Source: Plantactinospora mayteni
GTDB taxonomy: Bacteria > Actinomycetota > Actinomycetes > Mycobacteriales > Micromonosporaceae
Length of the DNA: 64,000 bases
Assembly (NCBI RefSeq): GCF_016862935.1
Contig: NZ_BONX01000004.1
Location: forward strand, 186,001-250,000
Direction: 5' to 3'
In this document: piece after piece, positions 61,553 through 64,000 of the stretch
Numbering within the stretch: position 1 is the first letter of the stretch
Layout: each line of letters starts with the position of its first letter
Program-made: the position numbers and the translations under genes
Notes under the pieces: generated by a model
Told to the model about the DNA's origin: nothing
Database searches by the model: none
What the model saw: only the letters and a program-made list of their open reading frames with translations

Positions 61553-62481
61553 CCACCGCCAGCGCCCTCACCGGCGTCATCCCGCCGGTGTCCACCCCGT
61601 TGACCCCGGACCTGGAGGTCGACACCGGATCGCTGGCCCGGTTGGTGGACCACCTGCTGACCGGCGGCGTGGACGCGCTCTTCGTGCTGGGCTCCACCTC
61701 CGAGGTCGCCTACCTGCCGGACGGTCACCGCAAGGTCGTGCTGGAGACGGTGGTCGGGCACGTCGCCGGGCAGGTCCCGGTGCTGGCCGGCGTCATCGAC
61801 ACGACCGCGCTACGGGTGCTCGACCATGCCCGGGTCGCGGCCGGGGCGGGCGCCGACGGGCTGGTGGCGACCGCGCCGTTCTACACCCGGACCCACCCGG
61901 ACGAGATCGCCGTACACTTCCGGACCATCGCGGCCCGGGGCGGACTTCCGCTGTACGCGTACGACCTGCCCGTTTCGGTGCACAGCAAGCTCGGCACCGA
62001 TCTGGTGCTGGAGCTGGCCGCCGACGGGACGCTCGCCGGGGTCAAGGACTCCAGCGGTGACGAGGGCGGGCTGCGCGGGGTGATCCTCGGGCGCCGGGAC
62101 CGCCCGGAGATCGACTCCTTCAGCGTGCTCACCGGCTCCGAGCTGACCGTCGACTCGGCGCTCTGGATGGGCGCCGACGGTGTCGTACCGGGCCTGGGCA
62201 ACGTCGACCCGCACGGGTACGCGCGGCTGTTCCGGGCGGCGGAGCAGGGCAACTGGGTGGCGGCCCGGTCCGAGCAGGAGCGCCTGCTGCGCCTCTTCCA
62301 GCTCGTGCACGTCGGCGCGGGCCGGATGGGTATGAGCTCGTCGGCGCTGGGCGCCTTCAAGGCGGCGCTGCACCTGCGCGGCATCATCGACCACCCGGCC
62401 ACGGCGCTGCCGCAGATCCCGCTGAACGCCGACGAGGTCGCCCGGGTCAAGGAGTATCTCGCCACCGCCGGCCTGCTGTGA
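61549..62481 (+). CDS. Dihydrodipicolinate synthase-family aldolase 1
   Basis: 310 residues. DapA/N-acetylneuraminate lyase-type TIM barrel: GVIPPVSTPLTPDLEVDTGS, FVLGSTSEVAYLPDGHRKVV, catalytic Tyr in GLPLYAYDLPVSVHSKLG and Schiff-base Lys in GTLAGVKDSSGDEGG. Such enzymes cleave or form 2-keto-3-deoxy acids or 4-hydroxy-2-oxo acids. GSTSE replaces the GTTGE motif of true DapA, so lysine synthesis is unlikely. Co-transcription with the importer suggests it cleaves the imported compound. Confidence 0.87.
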   Translation: MTTASALTGVIPPVSTPLTPDLEVDTGSLARLVDHLLTGGVDALFVLGSTSEVAYLPDGHRKVVLETVVGHVAGQVPVLAGVIDTTALRVLDHARVAAGAGADGLVATAPFYTRTHPDEIAVHFRTIAARGGLPLYAYDLPVSVHSKLGTDLVLELAADGTLAGVKDSSGDEGGLRGVILGRRDRPEIDSFSVLTGSELTVDSALWMGADGVVPGLGNVDPHGYARLFRAAEQGNWVAARSEQERLLRLFQLVHVGAGRMGMSSSALGAFKAALHLRGIIDHPATALPQIPLNADEVARVKEYLATAGLL

Positions 62482-62513
62482 GCGGGCCGGGTCGCGCCGA
62501 GCGGCGGCAGGGG

Positions 62514-63212
62514 TCAGGTCGGCTCGGCCCCCGCCTCGACCGGCCGGGCCTCCGCCCGCGCGACGCGTGCCTTCACGTCGCGGAAGTGCAGCCGCATCGC
62601 CTCCCGGGCGGCCTCCGGGTCCCGGGCCCGGAGCGCCGCCACGATCCGGCGGTGGTTGGTCACGATCTCCGCGGTCCGCTCCTCCGGCGGGCCGAGCACC
62701 GGCTCGACCTGGTGGTAGACGTCCCAGAACAGGCCGATCAACTGGAGTACCAGCTCGTTGCCGCACGACTCGTAGAGCAGCGAGTGGAACGCCCGGTCGG
62801 CCTCCGGGTCCCGGTCCATGGCGGTGACCAGGGCGTCCAACGCGGCGATCCGGGGGCCGCTGGTGGTCCGCGCCACCTCGCCGATCAGCCCGATCTCGAT
62901 CAGCTCACGGACCTCGACCAGGTCGTGCAGCGCGCGGATCCCGCCGCCCGGGCCGGAGCGCACCCGGAACGCCAGCGACGGGGTGAGCACGTCCAGCGAC
63001 GCCTGACCGACGAACGTGCCGTAGCCGTGCCGGATCTCGACGATGCCCAGCGCCTGGAGGGCCCGCACCGCCTCGCGGACGCTGTTGCGGCTCGCCCCGA
63101 GCAGGTCCATCAGCTGCGGCTCGGTCGGCATCGGCGCACCGGGGGCCAGGCCGCGCTCGTGGATCAGGGCGACGATGCGCTCCTGCAACGACCCACCGTT
63201 ACGCGTACGCAT
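62514..63212 (-). CDS. GntR-family regulator, FadR/FCD subfamily
   Basis: 232 residues from ATG 63212 (SD GGAGG); the longer frame to 63383 lacks homology and crosses the operator sites. Winged helix (APMPTEPQLMDLLGASRNSV, RALQALGIVEIRHGYGTFVG) and FCD domain (RAFHSLLYESCGNELVLQLI, NHRRIVAALRARDPEAAREA). Convergent with the first aldolase and divergent from the second. Likely controls both transcription units together with its paralogue at 54885. Confidence 0.88.
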   Translation of the reverse strand: MRTRNGGSLQERIVALIHERGLAPGAPMPTEPQLMDLLGASRNSVREAVRALQALGIVEIRHGYGTFVGQASLDVLTPSLAFRVRSGPGGGIRALHDLVEVRELIEIGLIGEVARTTSGPRIAALDALVTAMDRDPEADRAFHSLLYESCGNELVLQLIGLFWDVYHQVEPVLGPPEERTAEIVTNHRRIVAALRARDPEAAREAMRLHFRDVKARVARAEARPVEAGAEPT

Positions 63213-63300
63213 GCTGCCTCCAGGCTCGTCGAAACCTCGGGTCATAACATCCCACCTCTCGGTCCCGGAAGGCCAGGCGGTGCGGGAATCAACACTGGCG

Positions 63301-63310
63301 ACATCGATGT
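63301..63310. promoter_or_regulatory. FadR-type operator candidate, proximal site
   Basis: Perfect 10-bp palindrome ACATCGATGT about 90 bp before the regulator start. It equals the 63380 site without its central G. Confidence 0.5.
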
Positions 63311-63377
63311 ACCGCCGGAAATCGGCCGGACGTACCTGGCTTGCCTGCCCGCTCGGCGCTCGCCGGCCCACTCGGCC

Positions 63378-63392
63378 GGACATCGGATGTCC
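63378..63392. promoter_or_regulatory. FadR-type operator candidate, distal site
   Basis: Perfect 15-bp palindrome GGACATC-G-GATGTCC, 24 bp before the second aldolase start, containing ACATCGGATGT, the near twin of the site at 55854. Confidence 0.7.
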
Positions 63393-63415
63393 AATCGCTC
63401 AAGGAGGGAGGCGTC

Positions 63416-64000
63416 GTGCAGATACTGACGTCGGAGTCGCTCGGCGGCACCTGGGGTACGATACTGCTCCCCATCCGGGCCGACGAGTCGATCGACTGGG
63501 CACGGCTCGACCCGGCCTTGGACGTCCTGCTCACCGCCGGACTCGACGGCCTCTACGCGCACGGCACCGCCGGCGAGTTCCACGCCCTCGGCGAGGACGA
63601 GTACGACCGCGTCAACGAGTTGCTGGCGCGGCGCTGCGAACGGCACGGGGTGCCATTCCAACTCGGGGCCAGCCAGATGAGCGCGCAGACCTGCCTGGAC
63701 CGGGTGGCCCGGGCCCGGACGCTGCGACCCGGTGCGATCCAGGTAACGCTGCCGGACTGGCTGCCGCTGTCGCGCGGCGAGGTGCTGCGGTTCCTGGCTC
63801 GGGTCGCGGCCGTCGCCGACCCGGTGCCGCTGGTGCTCTACCACCCGCCGCACGCCAAGACCCAGGTGCCGGCCGACCTGTACCCGGTGATCCGCCGTGA
63901 GGTCCCCACGCTGATCGGGATAAAGGTCGCCGGCGGCGACGCCGAGTGGTACGCCCGGATGCGGCAGCAGGCGGCCGGGATCGCGATCTTCGTCGCCGGC
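63416..64000 (+). CDS. Dihydrodipicolinate synthase-family aldolase 2, 3' partial
   Basis: 195 residues visible from GTG 63416 (SD AGGAGG); the gene runs off the window. DapA-type barrel start: GTWGTILLPIRADESIDWAR, GLYAHGTAGEFHALGEDEYD, and catalytic-Tyr strand PVPLVLYHPPHAKTQV. The Schiff-base Lys is in TLIGIKVAGGD. It differs strongly from aldolase 1, so the two probably act on different substrates or steps. Divergent from a FadR-type regulator across two operator candidates. Confidence 0.82.
   Translation, partial: MQILTSESLGGTWGTILLPIRADESIDWARLDPALDVLLTAGLDGLYAHGTAGEFHALGEDEYDRVNELLARRCERHGVPFQLGASQMSAQTCLDRVARARTLRPGAIQVTLPDWLPLSRGEVLRFLARVAAVADPVPLVLYHPPHAKTQVPADLYPVIRREVPTLIGIKVAGGDAEWYARMRQQAAGIAIFVAG

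Overview
The window is very GC-rich with strong third-position GC bias, frequent GTG starts, many FadR/GntR and TetR-type regulators, twin-arginine lipoproteins and LAxTG-type sorting signals. This points to a filamentous actinomycete, most likely in or near the Micromonosporaceae (inference from composition and gene families; no rRNA or tRNA is present to confirm it). I see no tRNA, rRNA, CRISPR array, transposase, phage gene or biosynthetic cluster.

Layout. 0-3.3 kb: 3' end of a large secreted sugar-dehydrogenase/PKD/DUF1080 protein, closed by a strong bidirectional terminator. 3.3-7.4 kb: MarR regulator with MFS exporter, then a PadR regulator and FAD monooxygenase. 7.5-13.1 kb: subtilisin-like protease, and an ECF sigma factor with a probable anti-sigma partner. 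13.1-16.8 kb: TetR regulator divergent from an MMPL exporter, plus a small lipoprotein. 16.9-22.6 kb: a catabolic unit (GalB-type hydratase, DUF6282 hydrolase, FadR-type regulator) divergent from a NitT/TauT-type ABC importer. 22.9-24.6 kb: GT87-like membrane glycosyltransferase and a small LPRTG wall-anchored protein.

24.6-43.5 kb is the most unusual part. A phosphate (Pst) ABC transporter is split: pstC-pstA-pstS lie at 25.5-29.6 kb and pstB at 39.9 kb. The ~10 kb between holds a large second PstS-like membrane-anchored protein, three tandem secreted PstS-like paralogues (the first broken), three secreted proteins sharing an N-terminal domain I do not recognise, and a sortase-fold membrane protein with no cysteine. 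After pstB come a fourth carrier of that domain, fused to Ig-like and WxL-like parts, and a DUF916-like WxL partner. Four of these transcription units begin with paired 11-nt repeats resembling PhoP (PHO) boxes. I read the locus as a phosphate-starvation-controlled cell-surface assembly built around Pst. An inverted-repeat-bounded element of about 85-107 bp, possibly a structured RNA or a miniature mobile element, occurs three times here and once at 52.5 kb.

43.6-47.1 kb is a decaying patch: a frameshifted regulator, a histidine phosphatase, a short PEP-utilising enzyme, a small conserved protein, and remnants of TetR and SDR genes. 47.1-54.2 kb: a Tet(M)/OtrA-like ribosome-protection GTPase, then a module of TelA, a binding protein, an XpaC-like protein and a binding-protein/VWA lipoprotein. 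54.9-64.0 kb: an oligopeptide-type ABC importer (with a permease-ATPase fusion), two dihydrodipicolinate-synthase-family aldolases and two FadR-type regulators, with a shared candidate operator at both ends; the last aldolase runs off the window.
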